Source of the DNA: Larix sibirica
Taxonomy: Eukaryota > Streptophyta > Pinopsida > Pinales > Pinaceae
Direction: 5' to 3'
DNA length: 17,850 nt
Assembly (NCBI GenBank): GCA_004151065.3
Contig: NWUY0300010714.1
Span: forward strand, 129,049-146,898
The notes beneath the pieces were generated by a model that worked only from the letters and a program-made list of their open reading frames with translations, had not been told where the DNA came from and did no database searches. Positions within the stretch are counted from its first letter, which is position 1. Every line of letters begins with the position of its first letter. Below, in pieces: positions 17,209 through 17,850 of the stretch. Position numbers and translations under genes: made by a program.

Positions 17209-17850
17209 AAACTTTAAAGAGCCAAGTGCAAAAAGGAGAGAAGCCCAAGTGGAGCTAGAACAACTGCAGGGAAATATGGAAGTGATAACAATGACAAAGG
17301 AAATTTTCACCAAAGAAAAGGATTTGGATAGGAAAATTCAAGATTTGGAAAGGAAGGAGGAAGAGGGGTGGGGTTACACTCAATAATTGTTTGGTTAAAA
17401 GGAGGGGATAGGAACACCAAGTTCTTCCACAATCAATGTAAGGAGAGGCAGAGGAAAAACACAATCTTGGAACTACACAAAGAAAATGGTGAAATGATGT
17501 CAGATAAGAAAGAAATAAAGGAGGAAATAAAAAATTTCTTTGAGAATATTTATAATGAGGAGGAAGAATTTGAATTCAAAGACATGGATCAAATGTTGAG
17601 GAAATCCCTTCCCACATTTCCTAGGAAGAAAATTCTGTCTTGTGCCAAACAATTTCTGAAGAGGAAGCACACACAATAGTTTGGTTTCTCCACCCAGATA
17701 AACTTCTGGGGCTGGATGGATTTCCTATTAGCTTTTATAGAAGATGATGGAGTATTATTAAAAGGGATCTTACTAGAATTCTCTACTGGACAAAGGAAAA
17801 GGAAAAAATAGGGGGTGCCACCAACTCATATTTTATTGCTATAGTTCCCA
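17071..17850 (+). repeat. 780-bp direct repeat, second copy (identical to 9596-10375)
   Basis: Partner of 9596-10375, with no mismatch found by eye up to the window edge. Identity begins abruptly after 17070 (G here, A at 9595); just before that point the copies differ at several positions within 35 bp, and further 5' B3 has a duplication that B1 lacks. Confidence 0.85.
17209..17850 (+). pseudogene. LINE B3 linker and start of reverse transcriptase
   Basis: Same content as 9735-10375 in B1: coiled-coil-like linker, frame change, WLKGGDRNTKFFHNQ, an acidic segment ending at TAG 17677-17679, LDGFPISFYR in another frame, and the beginning of the region leading to RT motif A. The window ends before the catalytic motifs, so nothing can be said about the palm domain. 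It shares every lesion visible in the matching part of B1. Confidence 0.78.

Larger units (their letters stand above)
15440..17850 (+). mobile_element. LINE B copy B3, cut by the window end
   Basis: Third LINE B piece: ORF1-like remnant, an 84-bp tandem duplication in the inter-ORF spacer, endonuclease with a 119-bp tandem duplication, then the linker and start of the RT. It extends further 5' than B1 (which starts at the spacer) and runs off the right edge. It shares with B1 the TAG in the endonuclease, the missing VYGP segment and the Asp-to-Gly change. The left edge is uncertain. Confidence 0.75.

Noticed and set aside
9596-17850. Direct repeats as long terminal repeats of an LTR element
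   Set aside because: The repeated segments are internal LINE coding sequence without LTR ends, primer-binding site or polypurine tract, and sit at equivalent places in separate LINE copies.
1-17850. CRISPR arrays, tRNA or rRNA genes, bacterial-type operons
   Set aside because: No regularly spaced short repeats, no tRNA or rRNA-like stretches recognised, and the content is plant LINE sequence.

Overview
This window looks like part of a large plant nuclear genome, probably a seed plant with a repeat-rich genome such as a conifer (the lineage is an inference). Nearly every supported feature on the + strand is plant non-LTR retrotransposon (LINE, L1-like) sequence with the plant hallmarks: an ORF1 with a DUF4283-like domain and zinc knuckle, an ORF2 with apurinic endonuclease (EN), reverse transcriptase (RT) and zf-RVT segments, and a C-terminal RNase H of the kind plant LINEs carry. 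I found no intact cellular gene, no rRNA or tRNA and no CRISPR array.

Layout. 1-110: a possible scrap of a B3 DNA-binding domain, weakly supported. About 110-1625: AT-rich non-coding DNA holding a diverged duplication (341-560 and 869-1080). About 1625-8861: LINE A, close to full length, with an intact ORF1 (1718-3064), a clean endonuclease (3151-3975), an RT/zf-RVT core broken by 15 stops and at least three frameshifts, an open RNase H (to 7499), an unexplained third reading frame overlapping the RNase H end (7489-8496, two stops), a T/G-rich 3' UTR and a run of eight A.

8862-17850: three pieces of a second, more decayed family, LINE B. B1 (8862-11733) starts directly at the LINE A A-run and ends at a lone N (11734). 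B2 (11735 to about 15110) starts mid-element after the N and runs through RT, zf-RVT and RNase H. B3 (about 15440 to the window end) carries a coiled-coil ORF1-like remnant, the endonuclease and the start of the RT region. The copies share stops, a frameshift, a deletion and a catalytic substitution, so they come from an already dead copy or are partly assembly duplicates. The last 780 bases repeat 9596-10375 without a visible difference.

How the parts would work together: in a live element ORF1 binds the transcript, EN nicks the target, RT copies RNA from the nick, and RNase H removes RNA from the hybrid. No copy here encodes a complete ORF2. The most unusual items are the third reading frame of LINE A, the uneven decay of that element, the ORF1 type of LINE B, and the two signs of assembly duplication.
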